In this document: piece by piece, positions 56,210 through 64,000 of the stretch | How the letters are laid out: every line of letters starts with the position of its first letter | Position numbering within the stretch: the stretch's first letter is position 1 | Assembly (NCBI RefSeq): GCF_018863415.1 | Contig: NZ_JAHKSN010000014.1 | Span: 1 to 64,000, forward strand | Origin: Deinococcus aestuarii | Lineage (GTDB): Bacteria; Deinococcota; Deinococci; Deinococcales; Deinococcaceae | Direction of reading: 5' to 3' | Length of the DNA stretch: 64,000 nt | The notes under the pieces: generated by a model | Databases searched by the model: none | Told to the model about the DNA's origin: nothing | The model's input: only the letters and a program-made list of their open reading frames with translations | Made by a program: the position numbers and the translations under genes

Positions 56210-56361
56210 GGCGCCGGAAGAGCGCTCGGGAGGGCACTGGGCGGCTCCACGGGCACCTCGCCCCGGGGTCCTGGTGTTCGGCGTCCTGGCTTTTCACCCG
56301 GCGCGCAGGGGCGGTGACCCCCCGGGGGCAGCGGATGGATGCCCCCCCTTTCCGGCCTGGG

Positions 56362-58218
56362 CTAGTCGAGGACGAGCACCCAGTCCTGGCCGCGACCGCT
56401 GCCCGGCGGGGTGAAGCTGCGGGTGCCGCTGTTGGCGAGGGTGCCGGCGGCGCGGCGTGCGCCGGTGCGGGGGTCGAACCAGGTGGCGTCCAGGGACCCC
56501 CCGGCCACGCGGCCCAGGTTGACGGTGAAGGCCTGGCCGTCGGGGCTGTAGACCCAGGCGTAGTCGGGCCCGCGCAGCGCCACCACCGGGCGCGCGCCCG
56601 TGAAGCCGCCCTGCACCAGGGTCTCGTCGGGGGCGCGTCCGGCCGCCGGGCGCGACTCCAGCAGGCCCTGGAGGTGACGCAGGTGCGCCGCCCCGGGGGC
56701 CCCCAGGGCCGTCTGCCACTGCTTCTGGCCGCTGTGGGCGTCAAAGCCCCAGATCTCGCGGTGCCCGTAGGCGTGGCCGTCCGCGCCCGCGAACACGCTC
56801 CAGTACGCCACGTTGCGCACGTCGGTGGCGTCGGCGTAGCCGTTGGCCGCGTTGTGGCAGATGGCGTGCTCCTCGTAGACGGGCTCGGCGTTGATCACCG
56901 GCTTGACCGGGGTGCGGTTGTAGGTCGCCAGGACCCGCGCGGCCTCCCGCTCGTTGCGGCAGTGCCCGGTCTGCCACATGTTGAAGTCGAGCCAGGGCTC
57001 GTCGTGGAAGTACTCGGCCGAGGTCTTGCCGCCGTGGGGGTGATAGGTCATCAGCGCCCGGTCACGCCCCCCCGCCCCCTGCTCGATGCCGGCGGCCATC
57101 GCCCGCCAGACCTCGGCCTGCGCGGACGTCTCGGGAACCCGGTCGCCGCCGAGCACCCAGATGACCGGCTTGTCCCCGTAGCGCTGGGCCAGCCAGGTGC
57201 CGAACGAACGGGCCGTCGCCGGGCTGAAGATCGGCTCGTTGTTCACCCAGCGCCCCCAGCTCGGCAACAGGGCGACGGTCAGCCCCAGCGAGGCGGCCTC
57301 GTCCACCACGTAGTCCATATGGTCCCAGTAGTCGTATTCGCCGGGGGACGCCGGGTTGTTTCCCGGGGTGGTCAGCGGGCGCGAGGGGTCCTTGCCCGCC
57401 AGCGGCAGGTCGCCGTGCGCGTTGGGCGTGGTCAGGCCGTCTTTCTCGGCGAGGGCGACCGCCTGGATCACGGTGAAGCCCTGGTCCTTGCGTGTCCGGA
57501 GGTAGGTCCGCACCTCGTCGCGGTTCAGGCGGTGAAAGAGTTCCCAGCCGGTGTCGGCCCAGTACAGGAAGGGCCGCCCGTCCGCGTACTCCAGCCGCCG
57601 CCCGTCCCCGGACACGGCGAGGCGTCCCGGGCCGCCTCCCCCCGCGACCGGCGTCGCCGGGGCGTCCGCGCCGGGAGCACCCGCGGGCGTGAGGGTGAGG
57701 GTGTCCACGACGACGTTGCGGTCGCGCGGCCAGCCCCCGCCATAGACGTCGTTGGTAAACACCACGTCGAGCGCCTGACTGGGGGTGAGGGAGAACGTCC
57801 CCAGCGTCACGGCGGCGTAGCCGGTGTTCGGAACAGGGGCGCTGCCGAGTTCGGTGGGGCCCGAGCGCAGCGCCACGACCGGGGCACCGAGGTACTGATC
57901 CCCCCGGGCCCGGAGCGTCACGGTGTAGGACCCGCCCGTCAGCGTGCCCGGCAGCACGTAGCGCGCCGAGTGCCCGCCCGAGAGCAGGGCGGCGGCCTGC
58001 CCGCCCGAGGCCGCCGCGTCACGGACCGTCTGGGCGGCCGAGGCGGGTTCCAGCGTCAGAGAGCCCGAAACGGCCTGGGCCGCCAGCCCGGTGGCCGTCA
58101 CGCTGGGGACGATGGCCTGCGCGGCCGTGGACCCACCCCTGCCACAGGCCCCCACCAGCAGGGGCAGACTGAGCGCAAGCGCCGTGGACAGGAATGGACG
58201 AACAGAAAAAAACCTCAT
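56362..58218 (-). CDS. Exported glycoside hydrolase with DUF4038 domain (GH140-like)
   Basis: A 618-residue lipoprotein-type exported enzyme. The signal is LALSLPLLVGAC with Cys at residue 25. Residues about 50-180 are a carbohydrate-binding beta domain (YVLPGTLTGGSYTVTLRARG, TLGTFSLTPSQALDVVFTND). Residues about 205-520 match the DUF4038/GH140 barrel: LEYADGRPFLYWADTGWELF, FTVIQAVALAEKDGL, PVIWVLGGDRVPE and PVINAEPVYEEHAICHN. The C-terminus is a PF12904-like beta domain. GH140 includes an apiosidase active on rhamnogalacturonan II. The Glu in INAEPVYE and the Asp in GGDRVPE are candidate catalytic residues. Confidence 0.8.
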   Translation of the reverse strand: MRFFSVRPFLSTALALSLPLLVGACGRGGSTAAQAIVPSVTATGLAAQAVSGSLTLEPASAAQTVRDAAASGGQAAALLSGGHSARYVLPGTLTGGSYTVTLRARGDQYLGAPVVALRSGPTELGSAPVPNTGYAAVTLGTFSLTPSQALDVVFTNDVYGGGWPRDRNVVVDTLTLTPAGAPGADAPATPVAGGGGPGRLAVSGDGRRLEYADGRPFLYWADTGWELFHRLNRDEVRTYLRTRKDQGFTVIQAVALAEKDGLTTPNAHGDLPLAGKDPSRPLTTPGNNPASPGEYDYWDHMDYVVDEAASLGLTVALLPSWGRWVNNEPIFSPATARSFGTWLAQRYGDKPVIWVLGGDRVPETSAQAEVWRAMAAGIEQGAGGRDRALMTYHPHGGKTSAEYFHDEPWLDFNMWQTGHCRNEREAARVLATYNRTPVKPVINAEPVYEEHAICHNAANGYADATDVRNVAYWSVFAGADGHAYGHREIWGFDAHSGQKQWQTALGAPGAAHLRHLQGLLESRPAAGRAPDETLVQGGFTGARPVVALRGPDYAWVYSPDGQAFTVNLGRVAGGSLDATWFDPRTGARRAAGTLANSGTRSFTPPGSGRGQDWVLVLD

Positions 58219-58778
58219 CTCGGCGCAGGGTAGACGCTTCCGGATGGGGAAGGTGTGGAAAACCGCGCATCACCCCGGTCAGCGGTGACAAATCAGACAG
58301 GGCGCAAGCCTCCCTTCAGGCACGAGCGGACCCCCGGCGGTGGCGGTCGCCCCGCTGCTCAAGCCTGGGCTGCACCTCCAGGGTCCACCCGAAGTTGCTC
58401 TCCCGGGCCGGCCGGCACGTCCCCGGGGGGCGCCTCACCCTGACCCGAACCCCGTCCCGAGTGTTTCCGGACCGTGGGCTGCACAGCGGGACCCGGGCCG
58501 GTCGAAGTCCCGCCGCGAACCGTCCTCGCCCCAGAGGTCGTGCCGGACAAGCCGCCGCGCGTCGGGGTCGGGGAGGCGGGTGACTGGCTCACGTGGGGCG
58601 GGGGTAGGCGGGGGAAATTCTCAGGACCAGTTCCCTGGTGGGTGATGGGCGAGCCGAGACTCCACGACCACAACGTCGAGGACCCGTTCCGGACGCGTGC
58701 TTGCGGCCTCCTGCTCGGGGGGTTGACCGGGAGGGACGCGGCCACACACGCCGGGCGTGGCCCCACCGCGTCCCGGCC
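58219..58778. other. 560 bases without a supportable gene
   Basis: Open frames of up to about 135 codons run on both strands, but they have no motifs or ribosome sites and their amino-acid content is that of random GC-rich DNA. The part next to the glycosidase start (58219-58300) should hold its promoter, but I found no convincing -35/-10 pair. No repeat or hairpin of note was seen. Confidence 0.6.
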
Positions 58779-59906
58779 TCACACCTGAATGTCCGTCACG
58801 ACGTTCGGGGCCCGCCCGAACCGCTCGTACCGCAGGGGGTCGATGTCGATGAACGGGACTTCCCCCACGGCCTCCTGCGCGATCACGCGGGCGACCGCCG
58901 CCGCCTGCATCACCCCGTGCCCGGAAAAGCCGCAGGCGTTCAGCCACCCCTCCACCCCCGGCAGGCGCCCGACGATAGGCTGGTGGTCCGGGGTGAGCTC
59001 GTAGTAGCCCCACCAACTCGCGCGGCGGTCCAGGTCCGCCGTCTCCAGCCAGGGAAAGCGCGTCATGGCCGCCTCCAGGGTGGGTTGCAGCCAGGCCCAG
59101 TCCATCCCCTCCCGCCAGCCCACGTCCGCCGGGTCGGCGCGGCCCAGGATCAGCCGCTCGCCTTCGGAGCGCAGCCACACCCCGCTGCCCAGGTCGAAGA
59201 CCATCGGCACACGGCGCGGCGGGTTGAGTGGCCCGGTCGTGAAGACCATGCGCCGCGCGGGCCGGACGGGAATGCTCAACCCGGCCAGCGCACCCAACTC
59301 TCCCGCCCACGCGCCCGCCGCGTTGAGCAGGAGCGGGGCCTCGACGCTTCCCCCGGACGCCCTGAGCCGCCAGACCCCGCCGGAACGCTCGATGGCCGTC
59401 ACCGCCGTGTCCAGCAGGAAGCGTGCCCCGGCCCCCCGTGCGCGCCGGACGTACTCCAGGGTCAGGCCGTGCGGGTCGACGAACCCGTCCGTGGCACAAA
59501 AGCTGCACCCGCCCAGCCCGCCGGGCTCGAACGCGGCGCAGCGCTGCGCCCCTTCGGGCGTGAGGAGTTCGGTCGGCACGCCCAGCCGGCGTTGCAGGCT
59601 CACCCCGGCCCGGTGCGCGTCCCACTGGGCCTCGGGCACCAGCATCAGGTAGCCCGCCGGGTGGTAGCCCGATTCGGGCAGGGCGGCATACTCCCCGATG
59701 CTGTGCTTCGAGAGCAGGATGTTCGTCTCGGTCGTGAACTGCGCCCGCACGCCCGCCGCGCTCCGCCCGGTCGAGCCGCCCGCCGGGCTGCCCTGTTCGA
59801 GCACCAGCACCTTCAACCCGCGCTGCGCCAGCCGCCAGGCGCTCGCCGCGCCGATGATCCCCGCGCCGATCACCACGAGGTCGGCGGTCAGGGTGGAGGC
59901 GCTCAC
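58779..59906 (-). CDS. FAD-dependent oxidoreductase (DAO family)
   Basis: A 375-residue flavoenzyme of the D-amino-acid/sarcosine oxidase group. The FAD-binding VVIGAGIIGAASAWRLAQRG opens the protein, followed by EQGSPAGGSTGRSAAGVRAQ (flavin loop), LLNAAGAWAGELGALAG and the C-terminal TPDHQPIVGRLPGVEGWLNACGFSGHGVMQA. It should oxidise a secondary or tertiary amino acid or a related amine. The substrate cannot be told. The GTG start at 59906 overlaps the stop of the SDR gene (GTGA), so the two are likely one operon and may act in succession. Confidence 0.83.
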   Translation of the reverse strand: MSASTLTADLVVIGAGIIGAASAWRLAQRGLKVLVLEQGSPAGGSTGRSAAGVRAQFTTETNILLSKHSIGEYAALPESGYHPAGYLMLVPEAQWDAHRAGVSLQRRLGVPTELLTPEGAQRCAAFEPGGLGGCSFCATDGFVDPHGLTLEYVRRARGAGARFLLDTAVTAIERSGGVWRLRASGGSVEAPLLLNAAGAWAGELGALAGLSIPVRPARRMVFTTGPLNPPRRVPMVFDLGSGVWLRSEGERLILGRADPADVGWREGMDWAWLQPTLEAAMTRFPWLETADLDRRASWWGYYELTPDHQPIVGRLPGVEGWLNACGFSGHGVMQAAAVARVIAQEAVGEVPFIDIDPLRYERFGRAPNVVTDIQV

Positions 59907-60724
59907 GGGAGGTCCGCCTCGACCACGGGAAAGCCCGCGACCGGGAAGGTATCGACGTTGGCCGAGCGCTGCTGAACGAGCACCCCGCCGTCCACCGCGA
60001 TGAACTGCCCGGTGACGTACGCCGCGTCGTCCGAGGCCAGAAAGAGCGCCGCCCCGGTCATGTCCTCGGCCACCCCGTAGCGGCCCAGCGGCACCGTTTT
60101 CTCGCGCACCCGGAGCTGCTCCTCGGTGAGGCCGTAGGTGTTGATGAAGCCCGGCACCACCCCGTTCACCCGCACGCCGTACGGGGCGAGGTCGAGCGCC
60201 ATCGCGCGGGTCATCGCCTCGATGCCGCCCTTGGTCGCGTCGTAGGCGACGTTGCCGCGGTGAGCGCGTGTGGCGCCGCCCGAGGACGTGCTGATGATCA
60301 CCCCCCTGCGGCGCCGGGCCATGATCCGGGCGGCCCGGTGTGAGCACAGGAAGACGCTTTTCAGGTTCACCCCGATGATCCGGTCCCACCAGGCCTCGTC
60401 GCCGTCCAGAAAATGGCGGGCGGTGTCGATCAGCCCGGCGTTGTTGTACAGCACGTCCACGTACCCGAAGGCCGCCTCGACGCGGCCGAACATGGCGTCC
60501 ACCTGCGCGGCGTCCGAGACGTCGGCGGGCACCGCCAGGGCCACGCCGCCCGCTGCCGCGATGCCCTCCACGACCGCCCGCACCGCTGCTTCTTTCACGT
60601 CGTTCACGGCCACCCGGGCGCCCTCACGGGCGAAGCGCTCGGCGACGGCGCGGCCGATCCCGCCCCCGGCCCCAGTGACCAGCACCACGCGGCCTTCGAA
60701 TCTTCTGGAAAGGTTGTTCGTCAT
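59903..60724 (-). CDS. Short-chain dehydrogenase/reductase
   Basis: A 273-residue classical SDR. The cofactor motif TGAGGGIG is near residue 17, DVKEA at the end of strand 2 (VAVNDVKEA) favours NAD(H), NNAG occurs in VLYNNAGLID, and the catalytic Ser/Tyr/Lys are in STSSGGATRAHRGNVAYDATKG. The C-terminal strand VTGQFIAVDGGVLVQQ is typical, but a tail of about 20 residues extends past it. The ATG at 60724 has GAGGAGAA five bases upstream. It is cotranscribed with the FAD oxidoreductase. Substrate unknown. Confidence 0.83.
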   Translation of the reverse strand: MTNNLSRRFEGRVVLVTGAGGGIGRAVAERFAREGARVAVNDVKEAAVRAVVEGIAAAGGVALAVPADVSDAAQVDAMFGRVEAAFGYVDVLYNNAGLIDTARHFLDGDEAWWDRIIGVNLKSVFLCSHRAARIMARRRRGVIISTSSGGATRAHRGNVAYDATKGGIEAMTRAMALDLAPYGVRVNGVVPGFINTYGLTEEQLRVREKTVPLGRYGVAEDMTGAALFLASDDAAYVTGQFIAVDGGVLVQQRSANVDTFPVAGFPVVEADLP

Positions 60725-60899
60725 GGGTTCTCCTCGGGCGTTGGATTGCCGTTCATTGTCCCCCTCGTCCGGCGGGCTGTCCTGAATGGTTGTCCCACTC
60801 ATCCTGCGGGATTTGGCACAACCGGGGAGATGTCCCGCGGCGCGGGGGCCGTGTGGGGTCGTTGCCCAGCACGGTCGCCCCCTGCTCATCCACGGAGGC

Positions 60900-60927
60900 C
60901 TGACGCACCCGGGACCTGCGGTAGGGT
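60900..60927 (+). promoter_or_regulatory. Candidate leaderless promoter of the permease gene
   Basis: CTGACG (60900-60905) and TAGGGT (60922-60927) are 16 bases apart, and the -10 ends six bases before the GTG at 60934. The absence of a Shine-Dalgarno sequence fits a leaderless start, as elsewhere in this window. Confidence 0.4.
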
Positions 60928-60933
60928 GGGGGC

Positions 60934-62094
60934 GTGAAGCGCCGAGAGGTGGTCCGGCTGGCCTGGCGGGGCCTGTCCCGCCGTCCGGTGCGGACGGGGC
61001 TCACCGCGCTGGGGATCACGGTCGCGGTCGCCAGCATGGTGGTCTTCCTGTCGCTGGGCGAGGGGCTGCGCGGGGTCTTCCGGGACGAGCTGGGCAGCGT
61101 CGGGCCGGACGTGCAGGTGGCGCGGGGCAACCTCGCCCAGGGCCTCTTTCCCGCGCCCACCCTGCCCCCCGGTACCGCGGCCGACGTCGCCCGGCTGGCC
61201 CCTGAGCTGGGGATCACGCGGGTCACGCCGGTGGTCGTCTCCCTGCGGCAGTCGCTCGACCCGGCCCAGAGTGCCGTCTTCTACGGCCTGCCCGCGCGTC
61301 AGGGGGTTCAGGCCCTCTTTCCGGGGGTCCGCGCGGGGCGGGGGCGCCTGCTCCTCCCCGCCGACGAGGGCCGGGCGGTCGCGGTGCTGGGGGCGCGGGC
61401 GGCGCGCAACCTGGGGCTGGGGGTGGGGGACACGCTGGCGCTCAACCGCCGGGCCAGCGCGCGGGTCGTGGGCGTCCTGGCCCCCCAGAACAGCCTGACC
61501 GACACCTTCACCTTCCTGCCGCTGGGCGCGGTGGGGCGGGCCTTCGGGACGGGGGAGCGGCTGTCGCTCGTCGCCGTGCGGCTGGAGCGGCCCGGGGACG
61601 CCCGGCGGGTCGCCGAGGTTCTCTCGCGGCGCCTGGGGCTCACGGCGACGACCCGCTCGGATTTCCTGAGCTTCGTCGGGAGGCTGTTGCGCAGCAGCGA
61701 CGCGGTGAGCCTGGGCCTCTCGGTCGTCTCGCTCGTCGTCGGGGGGCTGGCGGTCGTCAACACCGTGCTGATGGGCGTGTACGAGCGGACGCGCGAGTTC
61801 GGCACCCTGCGGGCCATCGGGGCGCGGCCCGCCCTCGTGCGGGCGCTGGTCCTCACCGAGAGCCTGCTGCTGGCCCTGCTCGGCGGCGCCCTCGGGCTGG
61901 GGCTGGGGCGGCTCGGCATCTGGGGCGTCAACCTCTACACCCGGGACCTCGCCGGGATCGACGCGGCGGCCCTCACCCCGCGCCTCGTGGCGCTGACGCT
62001 CGCCGTCTCGGGGGGGCTGGGCCTGCTCGCCGGGTGGCTCCCCGCCCGCGCGGCCCACCGCCTGACCGTCACCGCCGCCCTCGGGCGGGCCTGA
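60934..62094 (+). CDS. ABC transporter permease, MacB/FtsX type
   Basis: A 386-residue protein with one N-terminal membrane helix (residues about 20-42), a large extracytoplasmic MacB_PCD domain and three C-terminal helices forming the FtsX module. [20 protein letters not shown] near residue 285 is the typical cytoplasmic loop of this class, and the end is [17 protein letters not shown]. Such permeases move lipids, lipoproteins, peptides or antibiotics in a mechanical fashion. No ATPase or adaptor gene is in the window. The GTG start is dictated by the promoter spacing. It precedes a CrtO-like gene by 10 bases and is probably cotranscribed. Confidence 0.8.
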   Translation: MKRREVVRLAWRGLSRRPVRTGLTALGITVAVASMVVFLSLGEGLRGVFRDELGSVGPDVQVARGNLAQGLFPAPTLPPGTAADVARLAPELGITRVTPVVVSLRQSLDPAQSAVFYGLPARQGVQALFPGVRAGRGRLLLPADEGRAVAVLGARAARNLGLGVGDTLALNRRASARVVGVLAPQNSLTDTFTFLPLGAVGRAFGTGERLSLVAVRLERPGDARRVAEVLSRRLGLTATTRSDFLSFVGRLLRSSDAVSLGLSVVSLVVGGLAVVNTVLMGVYERTREFGTLRAIGARPALVRALVLTESLLLALLGGALGLGLGRLGIWGVNLYTRDLAGIDAAALTPRLVALTLAVSGGLGLLAGWLPARAAHRLTVTAALGRA

Positions 62095-62104
62095 GGGGGC
62101 GGCG

Positions 62105-62668
62105 GTGCGGCGCCCGGAGAGGAAGCGGCCCTGGCCCGGGGTGCTGGTGGGCCTGGGCGGGGTGGCGGGCGGGGCTTGGCTCGCGGGGCGGGTCCTCGGC
62201 TTCCGGGGGCTGCCCTTCGCGGTGGTGACCCACGTGCTGCTGATGCGCTGGGCGCTGTACGTCCTGCGGGTCGTGCCGGGGCGGCCACCGCCGGGCTGGT
62301 TCCGGGTGCGGCCCTGGGAGCCTCCGCTGTACCGCCGCCTGGGGGTGTTCGGGTACCGGCGGCTGCTGCGCCTCGCGGGCTGGGAGCGGTTCCGGCGGGA
62401 GGCCGTGGGCTTCGACGGGCGCCGGGGGTCCCTCGCCGCCTACGAGCGGGCGACCCGGGAGGCGGAGGCCAGCCACCTCCTGCTGGGGGGCATCGGGACG
62501 GGGCTGGTGCTGGGCGCCGCCCTGGGGCGGGCCTGGGGCGCGGCGGGCTGGCTGCTGGGGGCCAACCTCTTCTTCCAGGTGTACCCGGTGCTGCTCCAGC
62601 GGACGATGCGGGCGCGGGTCGGGCGGCTGCTCGGGAGGCGGGAGTCCCCGGTCACGGCGCGGGAGTGA
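62105..62668 (+). CDS. Membrane protein resembling CrtO-type glycosyl-carotenoate acyltransferase
   Basis: A 187-residue membrane protein with a GTG start. The pattern fits the family of glycosyl-4,4'-diaponeurosporenoate acyltransferase (CrtO of staphyloxanthin synthesis): two N-terminal helices, the loop PPPGWFRVRPWEPPLYRRLG followed by a basic stretch, a TREAEASHLL motif near residue 120, a helix pair and the C-terminal LFFQVYPVLLQRTMRARVGR with Y-P-x-x-L-Q-R. The assignment rests on motif order only. It overlaps by 17 bases the end of a convergent MGT-type glycosyltransferase gene, which could provide a glycosylated acceptor. Confidence 0.55.
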   Translation: MRRPERKRPWPGVLVGLGGVAGGAWLAGRVLGFRGLPFAVVTHVLLMRWALYVLRVVPGRPPPGWFRVRPWEPPLYRRLGVFGYRRLLRLAGWERFRREAVGFDGRRGSLAAYERATREAEASHLLLGGIGTGLVLGAALGRAWGAAGWLLGANLFFQVYPVLLQRTMRARVGRLLGRRESPVTARE

Positions 62669-63986
62669 AGGCCGTGCGGTCGTCGGCCCCGTGCGGGAGG
62701 CCCGGGCCCACCTCCACCCGCCGCCCCGTCCGCGCCAGCGTCTCGACGAGGGTGGCCGCCTCGCGGGGGGCGTCGTGGCGGCGCAGCTCGGCGCCCAGCT
62801 CGCGGGCCCGTCGCCGGAAGGGGCTTTCCCCGAGCAGCGAGCGCACGGCCCCGCGCACCTGCCCCGGGGGGGGTGCGTTCGTCCGCAGGTTGAGCCCCAC
62901 GCCCGCGTACTCGACCCGGCCCGCGACCTCGGCCTTGTCCTCCGTCGTGCCCGCCGCGACCACCGGGACCCCGTGCGCGAGGGCCTGCTGCACGCCGCCG
63001 TAGCCCCCGTTCGTCACGTAGACCGCGACGTGTGGGAGCAGCGCCGCGAAGGGGAGGAACGGGGCCACGCGGGCGTTGCCGGGCAACTCGCCCAGTTCCG
63101 CCGGGTCCCGGACCCCCGCCGCGACGACGAGCAGGTCCTCGCCCGCCAGCCCCCGCAGCGTCGGCACGATCAATTCCCCCGCCCGGGTGGCGAGGGTCCC
63201 CTGGGTGACGAGGACCACCGGGCGCCCTCCCACCACCACCTCGGGCCACCACGCGGGCGGCGGCACGTCCGGGGGCGCGGGCGGGAAGAGCGGCCCGACG
63301 AAGTGGAGGTGGCGGGGCAGGTCGCTGCGGGGGTACTCGAAGCCCGGCACGCTGGGTTGCAGCATCAGCCGGGGCGCCACCGGGGGGGCGAAGGGGCGGG
63401 GCGGCAGGCCGAGGCGGCGGCACACCGCCCCGAGCTGACGGGTGGCCCGGCCGAAGACGACCCGATCGGCGAGGAGGCGCAGCGCCCGGTTGCGCCAGCG
63501 GCCCGGCGGGGAGGCGTCCGGGCGCAACCCCAGCCCGAAGGGCGCCGTGTCGCGGCTGGGAATCCCCAGCGGCAGGATGCCCAGCAGGGCGACGGGCGGC
63601 CCGCCGAGTTCTTCCAGCAGCAGCGCGGCGCTCATCGTCTGCTCGGCGAGCACGGCGTCGGGGGGCCAGCGCCGGGCGACGGCGCGCAGGTCGTGCAGTT
63701 GCCCCTCGACCTGCCCGAGAAAGACGTGCTCGAGGTCGAACTGAATCTGCCGCAGCCCGGCGCGGTCGTCCCGGCCCGGAAAGGTCGCGCCGAAGGCCGC
63801 GTCGTCGTAGTCGCGGGCGTGGACGAAGGGCTCGACCTCCGCGCCGAGCGCCCGCACCCGGTCCGCGTACTTGCGCCCGGTGTACCAGCGGACCTCGTGC
63901 CCGCGCGCGAGGAGTTCCCGGGCGATGGGGAGCAGCGGCAGCACGTGCCCGTGGATGGGTTGCGAGGCGATCAGGATTCTGGACAC
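62652..63986 (-). CDS. MGT-type glycosyltransferase (GT1 family)
   Basis: A 444-residue GT-B fold glycosyltransferase of the UDP-glucosyl/macrolide type. The N-terminus ILIASQPIHGHVLPLLPIAR contains the catalytic His near residue 13. The nucleotide-sugar-binding C-terminal half has VVLVTQGTLATRAGELIVPT, FLPFAALLPHVAVYVTNGGY (a Thr-Asn-Gly-Gly in place of the usual T-H-G-G) and GGVQQALAHGVPVVAAGTTE. Acceptors of this group include macrolides, sterols and carotenoids (CrtX). The GTG at 63986 has GGAGGAG at the very end of the window. The upstream region is not seen. Confidence 0.83.
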   Translation of the reverse strand: MSRILIASQPIHGHVLPLLPIARELLARGHEVRWYTGRKYADRVRALGAEVEPFVHARDYDDAAFGATFPGRDDRAGLRQIQFDLEHVFLGQVEGQLHDLRAVARRWPPDAVLAEQTMSAALLLEELGGPPVALLGILPLGIPSRDTAPFGLGLRPDASPPGRWRNRALRLLADRVVFGRATRQLGAVCRRLGLPPRPFAPPVAPRLMLQPSVPGFEYPRSDLPRHLHFVGPLFPPAPPDVPPPAWWPEVVVGGRPVVLVTQGTLATRAGELIVPTLRGLAGEDLLVVAAGVRDPAELGELPGNARVAPFLPFAALLPHVAVYVTNGGYGGVQQALAHGVPVVAAGTTEDKAEVAGRVEYAGVGLNLRTNAPPPGQVRGAVRSLLGESPFRRRARELGAELRRHDAPREAATLVETLARTGRRVEVGPGLPHGADDRTAFTPAP

Positions 63987-64000
63987 CGGGTCTCTCCTCC

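Overview
The window is GC-rich bacterial DNA of about 70% GC. It most likely comes from a Deinococcus: it has tightly overlapping GTGA/ATGA/TTGA gene junctions, several leaderless-type promoters (a TANNNT box 5-7 bases before the start codon), a ureAB fusion, and a urease cluster next to a urtABCDE operon. The genus is an inference from gene content and sequence style. No rRNA, tRNA or CRISPR array was seen.

Layout. (1) 1-27.3 kb is a sugar-acid catabolic region. An IS3-type transposase start lies at the left edge. Next come the L-rhamnose importer genes rhaM-T-P-Q-S (minus strand), divergent from a DeoR-type regulator. An alpha-L-rhamnosidase follows, with a second ABC importer of the CUT1 type whose binding-protein gene is frameshifted, and a LacI-type regulator. 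rhaI, rhaEW and rhaB turn rhamnose into dihydroxyacetone phosphate and L-lactaldehyde/lactate, and lutABC oxidises the lactate. After a kinase-like gene and an orphan gene come an SDR and xylA-xylB. (2) 27.3-33.7 kb is a graveyard of truncated, frameshifted, nonsense-containing and inverted gene fragments. (3) 33.7-39.9 kb holds exported proteins (an EF-hand-like protein, a DUF3500 protein, an esterase with an N-terminal Ig-like domain, a Sel1 lipoprotein) and a two-component system. (4) 40-54.5 kb is a nitrogen region. An IS630 remnant is followed by an NMT1-type ABC importer. The urease operon ureAB-C-hypA-hypB-ureE-F-G-D lies on the minus strand and urtABCDE on the plus strand. (5) 54.5-64 kb is accessory: an Ig-like gene fragment, a DUF6544 protein, a degenerate small membrane gene, a GH140-like secreted glycosidase, an SDR plus FAD oxidoreductase pair, a MacB/FtsX-type permease, a CrtO-like acyltransferase and an MGT-type glycosyltransferase.

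How the genes work together. GH78 (and perhaps the GH140-like enzyme) would release sugars from pectic polymers; the two importers bring in rhamnose and rhamno-oligosaccharides; the Rha enzymes and LutABC carry the carbon to central metabolism. In the nitrogen region, urea enters through UrtABCDE and is split by urease, whose nickel centre is assembled by UreDEFG with HypAB.

The most interesting new signal is a pair of 34-bp inverted repeats of the same 12-10-12 design. One lies before the NMT1-type importer and one before urtA. They suggest one unknown regulator controls both, and that the orphan importer carries a compound linked to urea metabolism.
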